From NCBI RefSeq assembly GCF_900105535.1, contig NZ_LT629779.1:4154001-4218000 (forward strand): a stretch of 64,000 nt of DNA, written 5' to 3'. Below the pieces are notes generated by a model. That model was given only the letters and a program-made list of their open reading frames with translations. It did not search any database and had not been told where the DNA came from. Position numbers and translations under genes: made by a program. The stretch's first letter is position 1. Every line of letters starts with the position of its first letter. The DNA comes from Pseudarthrobacter equi. GTDB lineage: Bacteria; Actinomycetota; Actinomycetes; Actinomycetales; Micrococcaceae. Positions 9,010 to 17,756 of the stretch are shown piece after piece.

Positions 9010-11010
9010 CTACTTCGTCTTGCCTGCGTAGAAGACGGACGGCGCGGCCGGCGTCTCCATGCCCTCGCCGATGAAGAAGCTCGGGTGCGGCGGCTGGTTG
9101 TAGCCCACGGTCTCGCGTGCCACTCCGGTCCGGTACATCGGATCGTGCATCAGCGTGCGGAGCCGGACCTCGGTGGGCGAGGTGCTGGTGTAGATCCGCA
9201 GTTCGGTGCTGTCGGTGGACGGGAAGACCAGTTCCTCGCGCCAGTCGCCCAGCAGGTCGGCCTGGAGCGACGGGTTGCCCTTGGTGTGGTTGTTGGTGCG
9301 GGCGCCGGTGGCGGTCAGCAACCGGTCGCTGGTTTCGGTCTCCCAGTTCCACTTGGAGATGGTGGGTACGCCCATGCCTGCTTCGGCGTCGAACTCGTGG
9401 TCCACGATTTCGCGCAGCAGGTCGCCGTCCCACCAGGCCATGAAGTTGGCGGCCGGAATCTTGTCCGAGATCCGCTCGCCCTTGGCGGACTTCAGGAAGC
9501 CGACCGGCGAATTCCAGGCAGCGTCGCCGCCCACGGCCCAGCTTTCGGAGCCGGGGAACCGGGGATCGATGTCGCCTGTGGCGCCGCGGCCGGTGTCCTT
9601 GATGGCCGGGATGCTCCACAGCACTTCGCCGGTGGCGGCATCGCGGAAGGTGGCACCGCGGTTGCCGCTCTGGCTCATGCTCTCGTGTACCGCGAAGGTT
9701 TCCAGGCCGGGCCGTGACGGGTCCAGGTCGCCGGTGTGGATGGCGTCGCCGTGGCCCAGCTTGGTGTTGTAGAGGGGCTTGCCGTCGTCGTCAATGGTCA
9801 TGGAACCGAAGACGAACTCGTCCTTGCCGTCCTGGTCCACGTCCGCCACGGACAGGTTGTGGTTGCCCTGGCCCTTGTATTCGGCGCCGGCGATGTCCGA
9901 GTCGAAGGTCCAGCGTTTTACCAGCTTGCCGTCCACCAGGTCATAGGTGACCAGGACGGTGCGGGTGTAGTAGCCGCGGCTGAACATCAGGGACGGCTTT
10001 TCGCCGTCGAGGTAGGCGACGCCGGCCAGAAACCGGTCCACGCGGTTGCCGTAGCCGTCGCCCCAGGCCGAGACGTTGCCGCGCGGAGGGTCGTAGGGAA
10101 CGGTGTCCATGATGGTGCCCGTTGCGCCGTTGAAGACCGTCAGGAACTCCGGGCCGGACAGGACGTAGCCGGCGCTGTTGCGGTAGTCCGCCGTGGCGTC
10201 GCCGATGACGGTACCTGCGGCGTCTGTGGTGCCGTCTGCTGTCTTGAACGACACCTCGGCCTTGCCGTCGCCGTCGAAGTCGTAGGCCAGCATCTGGGTG
10301 TAGTGCGCGCCGGCGCGGATGTTCTTGCCCAGGTCGATGCGCCAGAGCTTGGTGCCGTCCATCTTGTAGGCATCGACGTAGACGTTGCCCGTGAAGCCGG
10401 ACTTGGAGTTGTCCTGGGCGTTGGACGGGTTCCAGAGCTGGATGATCTCGTAGGTGCCGTCGCCGTCCAGGTCTGCCACCGTGGAGTCGTTGGCGCTGTA
10501 GGTGTAGGGCTTGCCGTCCTTGCTGACGCCGTCCGCCGGCTTGTCCAGCTTGATGGCCAGGTAGTTCTGCGCCAGCGGGGTGAACTCGGCGCTGAGCTTG
10601 TCCTGCCCGTTGCCGTTGCCCACGGTCTTGATGACGTACTTGGACTGGGCCGTTCCGTCGGGGTCAACGAAGGTGGTGGTATCCCGGATGGGCTCCTTGG
10701 TGATCTGCTTGCCGTCACGCAGCACCTGGAAGCCCACGCTGTCCTTGTCCAGGCCGAGCATGCGCCAGCCCAGGGTGACGCCCTGGTCCGTCAGCACGGC
10801 CACGGGCGCGCGGTCCAGGTTCTCCACCTGGCGCTTGAGGGCCGGCTTTGCGGCCTGGCCCGGCGCTGTGGACTGATCTGCCTGGGCCAGCGGAACTCCG
10901 GTAAAGGCGAGTGCCGCGGCAGTGAGGGACGCCGCCGCTGCGGCCAGTGGTGCTGCTTTCCAGGCCCTGCCGGCCCGGGATTTGGGGGAACACTGCGAGT
11001 GGTAAACCAA
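9010..11010 (-). CDS. Secreted PL11 rhamnogalacturonan lyase
   Basis: A 666-aa exported enzyme predicted to cleave rhamnogalacturonan I by beta-elimination. A signal peptide (residues about 1-43, SRAGRAWK then a long Ala/Leu stretch ending PLAQA) is followed by a fibronectin-like segment and an eight-bladed propeller with repeated calcium-type loops such as DLDGDGTYE, DFDGDGKAE and DVDQDGKDE. GYYTRT and GGDAAWNSP are conserved in the family. The start is read as TTG at 11010 because AAAGGAG lies 8 bases upstream and the next methionines are inside the mature protein. Binding and catalysis in PL11 depend on calcium. A LacI-type operator lies about 115 bp upstream. Confidence 0.92.
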   Translation of the reverse strand: MVYHSQCSPKSRAGRAWKAAPLAAAAASLTAAALAFTGVPLAQADQSTAPGQAAKPALKRQVENLDRAPVAVLTDQGVTLGWRMLGLDKDSVGFQVLRDGKQITKEPIRDTTTFVDPDGTAQSKYVIKTVGNGNGQDKLSAEFTPLAQNYLAIKLDKPADGVSKDGKPYTYSANDSTVADLDGDGTYEIIQLWNPSNAQDNSKSGFTGNVYVDAYKMDGTKLWRIDLGKNIRAGAHYTQMLAYDFDGDGKAEVSFKTADGTTDAAGTVIGDATADYRNSAGYVLSGPEFLTVFNGATGTIMDTVPYDPPRGNVSAWGDGYGNRVDRFLAGVAYLDGEKPSLMFSRGYYTRTVLVTYDLVDGKLVKRWTFDSDIAGAEYKGQGNHNLSVADVDQDGKDEFVFGSMTIDDDGKPLYNTKLGHGDAIHTGDLDPSRPGLETFAVHESMSQSGNRGATFRDAATGEVLWSIPAIKDTGRGATGDIDPRFPGSESWAVGGDAAWNSPVGFLKSAKGERISDKIPAANFMAWWDGDLLREIVDHEFDAEAGMGVPTISKWNWETETSDRLLTATGARTNNHTKGNPSLQADLLGDWREELVFPSTDSTELRIYTSTSPTEVRLRTLMHDPMYRTGVARETVGYNQPPHPSFFIGEGMETPAAPSVFYAGKTK

Positions 11011-11125
11011 AAGAACATCTCCTTTGATGCGGCGGCAGCTGAGTCTGCCGCTCAACAGTTTGGAACGTTTCAACCGTGCGGAAGCGCACCGCTTTGTAGG
11101 GGTGGGCTGGGGTCCGCGTCGGATG

Positions 11126-11137
11126 GAAAACGCTTTC
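11126..11137. promoter_or_regulatory. LacI-family operator upstream of the PL11 lyase
   Basis: GAAAACGCTTTC differs at one base from the operator before the PL26 lyase (GAAAGCGCTTTC at 3989). Co-regulation of the two lyases by an unlinked LacI-type repressor is inferred. Confidence 0.65.
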
Positions 11138-11233
11138 TGCCCTTCTGGTTTATCAAGGGATGACAAAGCTGGTCAAGGGTTTGACCGTTAATGATTGGGA
11201 GAAATTGTTCCGTTACGTTCCTTCTCCCCCGAG

Positions 11234-11393
11234 ACGCGCGCTCACTTTTGGCGGCTATTCCCCACACGCCCGCTCACTTTCGGCGGCTTTCACGGCAACG
11301 CCCGCTCACTTTCGGCGGCTTTCACGGCAACGCCCGCTCACTGTTGGCGGCTTTCACGGAAACGCCCGCTCACCTCTGCTCCAGATGGAGGAA
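11234..11393. repeat. Five-copy 32-bp tandem intergenic repeat, locus A
   Basis: The core ACGCCCGCTCAC (ACGCGCGCTCAC in copy 1) starts at 11234, 11266, 11298, 11330 and 11362, exactly 32 bp apart, followed by TTTCGGCGGCTTTCACGGCA-type sequence that decays in the last copy. It fills the gap between the PL11 lyase promoter and the MHS transporter 3' end. The same core and period recur near 15269 and 45821. Confidence 0.85.
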
Positions 11394-11409
11394 GGTGAGC
11401 GGGCGTTTC
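11359..11409. terminator. Hairpin formed by the last 32-bp repeat and an inverted copy of its core
   Basis: Arms 11359-11375 and 11393-11409 (GAAACGCCCGCTCACCT and its complement) pair perfectly over 17 bp with a 17-base loop. It could end the transporter transcript arriving from the minus strand. Confidence 0.55.
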
Positions 11410-11471
11410 ACAAATCTGCCGCACCGTGTGGGCGTCGCGGGCCCCGCCGCAGACGGGCGGGCACCGGGCGC

Positions 11472-12788
11472 CTACCGGATGCCGCGGAGTTTCACGCCGG
11501 CAGCGAGTGCAACGAGGCTGATGATGGCCACTACGGCCAGGTAGTAGCCCGGCGCCACGGCCTGCCCCGTCTGCTGCACCAGGAACGCGGCAATCATTGG
11601 CGTGAATCCGCCGAAGGCCACCACGGCCGTGTTGTAGCTGAAGGACAACCCTGTTGCGCGGGTCCTGACGTCGAAGGAATCCGACATGACGGAGGGCAGC
11701 GCGCCGAAATAGGCCGCCTTGAGCAGGCCAAGAATGGTCATCACCAGTGCCAGCACCAGGAAGGACTTCGCGCTGATGACCCACATGAAGAGAGGTACGA
11801 CGGCGAGCAGCAGGACCACCACGGTGGGCACCATGATGTTGAGCCGGCCGTACTTGTCCGAGAGGTGCCCCACCACCGGTGTTCCGAAGGTCAGGATGAC
11901 GCCGGTAATGATCAGCGAGGTGAACGAGATACCCGGCTCGAGCCCCAGTTCCTTGATGGCGAAGGTTGGCATGTACTGCAGGATGAAGTTGAGCGCCGTT
12001 GATACCGCCAGCGCACCACCGGCCAGCAGTATTCCCGTCTTCTGCGTGGCGAACACGTCCCGGATGGGGGAATGCTTCTGCTCCGCAGCGCCCCGCTGGA
12101 CGGGCACTTCCTTCATCTCCCTGCGGATCAGGAATCCGGCCGGTCCCACCAGCAATCCGAAGAGGAAGGGAATCCGCCAGCCCCATTCGGTCATCTGCGC
12201 ATCGGTCAGGACCGTTGTCAGGACGGCGACAAAGATCGCTGCGATCAGGCTTCCCAGCCCCTGGCTGGCGAACTGGAAGCTGCCCAGGAAGCCTTTGCGT
12301 TTGCCGTTCTGGGCGATGAGGTAGGCGGTGGCGGCGCCGAACTCGCCACCGGCGGAGAAGCCCTGGATTAGCCGCGCCAGGACAATGCCGATGGGGGCCA
12401 GGATCCCGATGGTGCCGTAGTTCGGCATGAAGGCCAGCAACGCGGTGCCCAGGACCATCAGCCGGATGGTGACAGTCAGGCCTTTCTTCAGCCCATGGCG
12501 GTCCGCGAACGAGCCCAGCACCAGTCCGCCCAAAGGACGGATGAGGTAGGAGACGCCGAACACGGCAAACGCCTGGATAAGTTCGACGCCGGGATCACTG
12601 CTGGGGAAGAAGTTCCGGCCGATGTAGATGGCCAGCAGGGCGTAGATGGCAATGTCGAACCATTCGAGGGCGTTACCGATGGTGGCGGCAACGATCCCCC
12701 GGGTGGCCGCCCGGGAATCGGGCGCTGCGACCGGCGCATCGTCGGCAGCGCGGGCCGTGGGCTGGTTCTTTTGCTGGGGCATGGTCAT
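11472..12788 (-). CDS. MHS-family (metabolite:H+ symporter) MFS transporter
   Basis: A 438-aa, 12-helix proton symporter of the major facilitator superfamily. MHS hallmarks include IGNALEWFDIAIYALLA in helix 1, the loop 2-3 motif GSFADRHGLKKG, LIQGFSAGGEFG in helix 4, and LSDKYGR in the 8-9 loop. Relatives carry organic acids, betaines or shikimate. The start at 12788 has CTGGAG five bases upstream. It lies 14 bp downstream of the M20 dipeptidase gene and probably shares its mRNA, so the cargo may be a product or substrate of that hydrolase. Confidence 0.88.
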   Translation of the reverse strand: MTMPQQKNQPTARAADDAPVAAPDSRAATRGIVAATIGNALEWFDIAIYALLAIYIGRNFFPSSDPGVELIQAFAVFGVSYLIRPLGGLVLGSFADRHGLKKGLTVTIRLMVLGTALLAFMPNYGTIGILAPIGIVLARLIQGFSAGGEFGAATAYLIAQNGKRKGFLGSFQFASQGLGSLIAAIFVAVLTTVLTDAQMTEWGWRIPFLFGLLVGPAGFLIRREMKEVPVQRGAAEQKHSPIRDVFATQKTGILLAGGALAVSTALNFILQYMPTFAIKELGLEPGISFTSLIITGVILTFGTPVVGHLSDKYGRLNIMVPTVVVLLLAVVPLFMWVISAKSFLVLALVMTILGLLKAAYFGALPSVMSDSFDVRTRATGLSFSYNTAVVAFGGFTPMIAAFLVQQTGQAVAPGYYLAVVAIISLVALAAGVKLRGIR

Positions 12789-12802
12789 GGAAACTCCAGG
12801 GT

Positions 12803-14233
12803 TCAGGATACGGAGCTGACGGTCAGGGAGGGCTGGTCCGCGCCGGTGGACGCGGGGCTGTGTGAATTGGCGAGGTCGAAGAACAGGCCGCTGGCGATCT
12901 GCAGGCCTTCCCGGGCCACCTCCACCAGGAGGTGTTCGTCCGGGGCATGCTGCTGGCACCCCGGGTGGGAGTGCGGGATCCAGAGGGTTGGAAGGCCCAG
13001 GGCATCTGCGAAGACGTAGCTGGGAAGCGAGCCGCCGATGTTGGGCAGGACGGTGGCCTCGCGGCCGGTGCTTGCTGCCAGTGAGTTTGCGGCCCAGGCC
13101 ACCCAGGGATTGTCCGGATCGATGCGGCTGGCGGCGAACGAGGTGCCCATCTTTAGCTCCACCATGCCGAAACCCGCCGAGTCCAGGTGCTTGCGGATGG
13201 CCGCTTCAAGGTTGTCCACGTCCGTGCCCGGCACGAACCGCAACTGCAGTGCGGCCCGCGCGGTCCCGGGAATGGCGTTGACGGGCTTGTCCGGGTTGCC
13301 CGCCCCCAGTGCCAGTACCTCGAGGGTGTTCCAGGCGTAGAGGCGCTCGGCCGGGCTGAGGGTCCGGTCTCCCCAGGCCGGGTCCGTCCGGGGGTCGCCG
13401 GGATTCGGCAGCAGGTCCAGTACGTCCAGCGCAGCGGCGACGGAGTCCGGGATACCGGCCGGAAGCAGTTCGGGCAGCTGGATGGTGCCGTGCCCGTCAA
13501 CCAGGGACGCGACGGCGGCTGCCACCGTGGTGGCCGGGTTCCGCAGGAGCCCGCCCCAGTTTCCTGAGTGGTACGAGCCGGCGCGCAGATCGGCAATCAG
13601 TTCGAAGCTGACGCCGCCGCGTGCACCCAGGAAGACCGTGGGGCTTTCGGCGGCGAGGCGGGGGCCGTCGGAGCCGATAAAGACGTCGGCCCGGAGCAGG
13701 TCGTGGTGTTCGGCCGCAAAGTCGGCGAGGTCCGGGGAACCGATCTCCTCCGCCCCTTCCAGCAGGAACACCAGGTTGAAGCCGAGGCGGCCCTGCTGTT
13801 CGAGCAGCAGCCGGAGCGAGACGATGTTGATCCAGTGCTGGCCTTTATTGTCGGCGGCGCCGCGGCCGTACCAGCGGTCACCCTCGTCGCTGAGCGCCCA
13901 GGGGCTGCGGCCCGCACTCCACTCTCCGGCCTGGCCGTCGGTGACATCGGCGTGGCCGTAGCAAAGAACGGTGGGCAACTCTGGATCCTCGTGCCGGGTG
14001 GCCACCAGGAAGGAGTTGGCGCCGCCCCGCCAGGCGTCGAACCGGTTTACGGTGCAGCCCATCTCGCGGAACGCGGGCTCAACAACATCATCAAGGTATG
14101 ACTTCAGTGCAACGCGTCCCTGCGGGCTGAAACTTTCCGTCGGGTAGGAGACCAGCCGGGCCAAATCCTCCCGGAAGCGGCCGGAGTCCACAAACTCCGC
14201 TGCTGTGGCCAATAGTCCCGTGCGTTCCTGCAT
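12803..14233 (-). CDS. M20-family dipeptidase/amidohydrolase
   Basis: A 476-aa cytoplasmic zinc peptidase of the ArgE/DapE/CPG2 group. Zinc ligands are visible in CYGHADV (about 95), GRGAADNKGQ (about 125, bridging aspartate), EGAEEIGSP (about 162, catalytic and metal glutamates) and the C-terminal PHSHPGCQQHAPDEH. The dimerisation (lid) domain occupies roughly residues 190-350. ATG at 14233 follows AAAGGAACAACCGA; an in-frame extension towards 14494 overlaps the divergent LysR gene and is not credible. It heads an operon with the MHS transporter and is divergent from the LysR gene. Confidence 0.88.
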   Translation of the reverse strand: MQERTGLLATAAEFVDSGRFREDLARLVSYPTESFSPQGRVALKSYLDDVVEPAFREMGCTVNRFDAWRGGANSFLVATRHEDPELPTVLCYGHADVTDGQAGEWSAGRSPWALSDEGDRWYGRGAADNKGQHWINIVSLRLLLEQQGRLGFNLVFLLEGAEEIGSPDLADFAAEHHDLLRADVFIGSDGPRLAAESPTVFLGARGGVSFELIADLRAGSYHSGNWGGLLRNPATTVAAAVASLVDGHGTIQLPELLPAGIPDSVAAALDVLDLLPNPGDPRTDPAWGDRTLSPAERLYAWNTLEVLALGAGNPDKPVNAIPGTARAALQLRFVPGTDVDNLEAAIRKHLDSAGFGMVELKMGTSFAASRIDPDNPWVAWAANSLAASTGREATVLPNIGGSLPSYVFADALGLPTLWIPHSHPGCQQHAPDEHLLVEVAREGLQIASGLFFDLANSHSPASTGADQPSLTVSSVS

Positions 14234-14360
14234 TCGGTTGTTCCTTTGCTCGTATGGCGTGAGTCCAAAGTTAGGTGCCCCGGGAGCAAACAACCAGTAT
14301 CGTTTTGTCGATGAGCGTTGACTTGAATGCAAACCTCTGGGTCGGACCGCGAGGATGAAC

Positions 14361-15257
14361 ATGCTGACTCCGGCGCTGCTGTACTTCGACGCCGTTGCGC
14401 AGGAAGGCACGCTCACCGAGGCCGCAACAAAGCTGCACGTGTCCGCGTCCGCCATCAGCCGCCAGATCAACAAGCTGGAAACCTCGCTGGGCATGCCGCT
14501 GTTCCACCGGCATGCCCGGGGCGTGGAACTGACGGAGGCGGGAAGGCTCCTGCTGGCTTACGTGCGGCGGGCAGAGGCGGAAGGTGCCGCGGTCCGGGAG
14601 GAACTGCTGGTCTCCATGCAGCGGAAGACGAGGACCTTGCGGGTGGCCTGCGCGGAAGGCTTCGCCAGGGTGTGGGTCCCCTCGGCGATCGCCGGCCTCA
14701 GCCGCCAGCATGACGACGTCGAGTTCCATCTCGACGTCGTCTCCTCCTCCGAAGGGACCCGCCGCGTGGCGGAGGGCGAGGCCGACGTCGCCGTGGTGTT
14801 CTCGCTGGGCCCGCAGTCGAAGGTGACCGTGGAACACTCCACGCCAACCCCTGTGGCCTTCGCGCTGGTGTCCCCGGACCACCCGCTCGCCGCGCAGCAG
14901 ACCACCACCCTGAAGGACCTGTGCCGCTACAAGCTGGCGGTCACGGCGCCCGGTTCAAGCCAGCGGGAGTTGTTCGACCTCGCCATGCAGATCGAGGGCC
15001 TCACCCCGTCGATCACGCTGCAGTCGGACCACATCAACCCGGTGATCCAGTTTGCCCGGTCCGGCGTTGGCGTTTCGCTGGTGGGCGGCCTCTCCCTGGA
15101 CCGGCGGGACCGCGAGGAACTGGTGGCGGTTCATCTGGACCATCCGGTGTTGCGGCAACGGCACGGGCAGATCCAGACCATGACCGGCCGTGCCCAGCCC
15201 GCCATCCTCACCGCGTTCGTGGATGCGCTCATCGACGCTCTGGAGCTGCTCGCCTGA
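14361..15257 (+). CDS. LysR-family transcriptional regulator
   Basis: 298 aa. The N-terminal winged helix (LLYFDAVAQEGTLTEAATKL, SASAISRQINKLETSLG, PLFHRHARGVELTEAG) is typical of LysR proteins, followed by a periplasmic-binding-like effector domain from about residue 95. The second ATG at 14361 is chosen because GAGG lies 6 bases upstream; the ATG at 14355 overlaps that site. It is divergent from the M20 dipeptidase/MHS operon, which it probably controls. Confidence 0.88.
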   Translation: MLTPALLYFDAVAQEGTLTEAATKLHVSASAISRQINKLETSLGMPLFHRHARGVELTEAGRLLLAYVRRAEAEGAAVREELLVSMQRKTRTLRVACAEGFARVWVPSAIAGLSRQHDDVEFHLDVVSSSEGTRRVAEGEADVAVVFSLGPQSKVTVEHSTPTPVAFALVSPDHPLAAQQTTTLKDLCRYKLAVTAPGSSQRELFDLAMQIEGLTPSITLQSDHINPVIQFARSGVGVSLVGGLSLDRRDREELVAVHLDHPVLRQRHGQIQTMTGRAQPAILTAFVDALIDALELLA

Positions 15258-15268
15258 CCACGGCACCA

Positions 15269-15312
15269 GTGAGCGCGCGTCGGCGAAATAGCCGCCACAA
15301 GTGAGCGCGCGT
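15269..15312. repeat. Two-copy 32-bp intergenic repeat, locus B
   Basis: GTGAGCGCGCGT occurs at 15269-15280 and 15301-15312, 32 bp apart, in opposite orientation to the locus at 11234. Read on the minus strand the unit is ACGCGCGCTCACT followed by TGTGGCGGCTATT, nearly identical to copy 1 of the first locus. It sits between the LysR stop and the Lrp stop. Confidence 0.8.
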
Positions 15313-15322
15313 CGGAGGGGGG

Positions 15323-15805
15323 CTACTTGGGGTGGGCCACCGCTTCGAGGAGGGGCAGCGTCCGGGTGGGCATGACCTCCACCAGGGACATTGCCGTGCT
15401 GGTGCGTACGACGCCGGCGATCGCCAGCATCGCGTTGGTCACCCGGTGCAGGTCGGCCGGGTCCTTCGCCGCCACTTTCGCGAGCAGGTCCGCGTCGCCG
15501 GTGGTGGCGTGCATCTCGATGATTTCCGGAACCGTCCGCAGCGCCGCCGTGGCTTCGTCGCTGGCGGACTGGCTGATGGAGATCGAGATGAACGCGATCA
15601 GCGGCAACCCCAGGGCCTCGGTGCGGACCCGCTGGCTGAACGGCGCCAGGCTGCCGTCGTTCACCAGCCGCCGCAACCTCGCGTGGACGGTATTGCGGGC
15701 CACGCCCAGCGACCGGGACAGCGAAAGGACTGTGGCCTGCGGGTCCCGGTCGAGTGTGAGGAGGATCTCTGCGTCAAGAGCGTCGATGCGGTGCATAGTG
15801 AGCAT
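15323..15805 (-). CDS. Lrp/AsnC-family regulator
   Basis: A 160-aa regulator with an N-terminal helix-turn-helix (DAEILLTLDRDPQATVLSLS, LGVARNTVHARLRRL) and a C-terminal RAM ligand-binding domain (ALRTVPEIIEMHATTGDADL). ATG at 15805 has GGTGGCAAA before it; the longer in-frame extension overlaps the divergent aminotransferase gene. It is divergent from the aminotransferase at 15897 with about 90 bp between them, a layout typical of an Lrp protein controlling an amino-acid gene. Confidence 0.88.
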   Translation of the reverse strand: MLTMHRIDALDAEILLTLDRDPQATVLSLSRSLGVARNTVHARLRRLVNDGSLAPFSQRVRTEALGLPLIAFISISISQSASDEATAALRTVPEIIEMHATTGDADLLAKVAAKDPADLHRVTNAMLAIAGVVRTSTAMSLVEVMPTRTLPLLEAVAHPK

Positions 15806-15896
15806 TTTGCCACCAACCGGCGCCATAACGGCGGTTTCTGTCCTGCCGGAATCGGCTGTGTTGCGCAAACGCCCGAATTTGCCCCACGATGCTGGC

Positions 15897-16991
15897 ATGA
15901 CCAGCACCCTTCCCGAAGCGGCCGCTCCCGCGCTCCGCGCCGCCGTCGCACAGCTTCCCGCGTACGTTGCCGGCAAGAGCGCCGAGTCCGAACTGACCGC
16001 CGCCCTGGCCTCCAACGAGAGCCACTTCGCTCCGCTGCCCTCCGTCGTCGACGTCGTGGCGGCCGAGGCCTCCCGAATGCACCGGTACCCGAATATGGGC
16101 GTGGTGGATGCACGTGAGGCAATCGCCGGGCACGTGGGCGTCACCGCGGATGAAATCGCCGCGGGCCCCGGCAGTTCCGGCGTGCTGCAGCAGATCATTT
16201 CCGCCGTGTGCGATGCCGGTGATGAAGTGGTCTTCGCGTGGCGTTCCTTCGAGGCCTACCCTATCCTGGTCACGGTGGCCGGCGCCCGGCCGGTGCCGGT
16301 CCCGCTGCTGGACACCGAGCACCACGATCTCCCCGCCATGGCTGCGGCCATCACGGACCGCACCCGCCTGGTGATCCTCTGCTCGCCCAACAACCCCACC
16401 GGGGTGTCCATCGAAGCGGACCAACTGGAGGAGTTCCTGCAGGCAGTGCCGCCGCACGTCCTGGTGGTGCTGGACGAGGCGTATGTCGAATACCAGCGCG
16501 GCACCGGCCTGGACTCGCTGGCGTTCTACCGCCGGTACCCAAACCTGTGCATCCTGCGCACCTTCTCCAAGGCCTACGGACTGGCGGGGCTGCGGATCGG
16601 CTACGCCATTGCCCGCCCGTCAGTGGCGGACGGCCTGCGCCGCACGGCCATCCCGTTCGGAGTGAACCGGATGGCCCAGGCCGCCGCCATTGCTTCCCTG
16701 GCAGCCACGGACGAGCTTGCCGCCCGCACCGACGCCGTGGCGGAAGAACGCACCCGCGTGATCGAAAGCCTCCGGGAGTCCGGCTGGGACGTCCCGGACA
16801 GCCAGGCCAATTTCTACTGGCTCCGCACCTCCGACGAATTGCGCGGGCAGCTCCTGGACGCGCTGTCCGCGGCCGACATCCTGGCCCGCGGCTATGCCGG
16901 CGACGGTGTTCGGATCAGCCTCGCGGACCGGGCAACGAACGATCGCGTGCTCGCTGTCCTCGCCCACCGGGAACGGTTCGGCGCCCAGTGA
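15897..16991 (+). CDS. Histidinol-phosphate/aromatic aminotransferase-like PLP enzyme
   Basis: A 364-aa class I/II aminotransferase of the HisC/Pat type. Substrate-binding SNESHFAPLPSV, PLP contacts GSSGVLQQII and CSPNNPTG, the aspartate motif VVLDEAYVEY and the Schiff-base lysine region TFSKAYGLAGLRIGY are all present. It is a stand-alone gene and not in a his operon, so it is more likely an aromatic or phenylalanine-type aminotransferase than the biosynthetic HisC. The start at 15897 lacks a strong ribosome site but matches family length. The next gene overlaps it by 4 bp. Confidence 0.85.
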   Translation: MTSTLPEAAAPALRAAVAQLPAYVAGKSAESELTAALASNESHFAPLPSVVDVVAAEASRMHRYPNMGVVDAREAIAGHVGVTADEIAAGPGSSGVLQQIISAVCDAGDEVVFAWRSFEAYPILVTVAGARPVPVPLLDTEHHDLPAMAAAITDRTRLVILCSPNNPTGVSIEADQLEEFLQAVPPHVLVVLDEAYVEYQRGTGLDSLAFYRRYPNLCILRTFSKAYGLAGLRIGYAIARPSVADGLRRTAIPFGVNRMAQAAAIASLAATDELAARTDAVAEERTRVIESLRESGWDVPDSQANFYWLRTSDELRGQLLDALSAADILARGYAGDGVRISLADRATNDRVLAVLAHRERFGAQ

Positions 16992-17686
16992 ACACCTCAA
17001 CCCTTCGCACGCCAACGCCGGCGGCCCCGGCCCCGGCTGACGCAACGCCCCAGCAAGGCATGACGACGGCGGGACCCGCCGTGCCGCCGTCGGCCGTCCG
17101 CCATTCAGTGGTGGAGGACGTCCTGGGCATCCTGACGGGAACGTTCGCCGCGTCGCTTGGCCTGTTCCTACTCAAATCCAGCGAGGCCGTGACCGGCGGT
17201 ACCGCGGGGCTGGCCCTGCTGCTCAGTTACACCGTTCCATTGCCGTTCGGAGTCATTTTCACGGCGGTCAACCTGCCGTTCTTCGGCCTCGCCATCTGGA
17301 AGAAGGGCTGGAATTTCGCCCTCCGCACCGGGGCGGCCATTGCGCTGGTCTCGGTGATGGCCAGCCTGCATCCGTGGGCTTTCGGGTCCCTGGAGCTGGA
17401 CCCTGCCTACGGCGTTGCAGCCGGGAACCTGCTGGCCGGCGTGGGACTGCTGATCCTGTTCCGGCACAAGTCCAGCCTGGGCGGCTTCAACATCCTGGCG
17501 CTGCTGCTGCAGGACAAGCTGAAATGGCGGGCCGGGTATGTGCAGATGGTGCTGGACGTGGCCATCGTGCTGGCGGCGCTGGCCCTCGTGTCCCCGCTGA
17601 TGGTGCTCCTCTCCGCCGCCGGCGCCACCCTGCTGAACCTCATCCTGGCGCTGAATCACCGGCCGGGGCGGTACCTGGGAAAGTAG
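16988..17686 (+). CDS. YitT-family membrane protein
   Basis: About 232 aa if it starts at the GTG overlapping the aminotransferase stop (GTGA), or 208 aa from ATG at 17060. After a disordered N terminus there are five to six membrane segments: VLGILTGTFAASLGLFLL, TGGTAGLALLLSYTVPLPFG, LPFFGLAIWKKG, LLAGVGLLILFRHKSSLGG and the C-terminal hydrophobic pair. The pattern matches the YitT/DUF161 family, whose function is unsettled. Translational coupling to the aminotransferase suggests a linked role, possibly transport. Confidence 0.78.
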   Translation: MNTSTLRTPTPAAPAPADATPQQGMTTAGPAVPPSAVRHSVVEDVLGILTGTFAASLGLFLLKSSEAVTGGTAGLALLLSYTVPLPFGVIFTAVNLPFFGLAIWKKGWNFALRTGAAIALVSVMASLHPWAFGSLELDPAYGVAAGNLLAGVGLLILFRHKSSLGGFNILALLLQDKLKWRAGYVQMVLDVAIVLAALALVSPLMVLLSAAGATLLNLILALNHRPGRYLGK

Positions 17687-17756
17687 CTGCTTCCCCGCCG
17701 TTTTATTCCCGAAGGTTGCCTGAAATAACTTTGTGGGTGCCGCTGTTGCCGCCGAT

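Noticed and set aside
15897..16991. Biosynthetic histidinol-phosphate aminotransferase (hisC proper)
   Set aside because: No his genes are nearby and an Lrp regulator is divergent; an aromatic or general aminotransferase is as likely, so no symbol was given.
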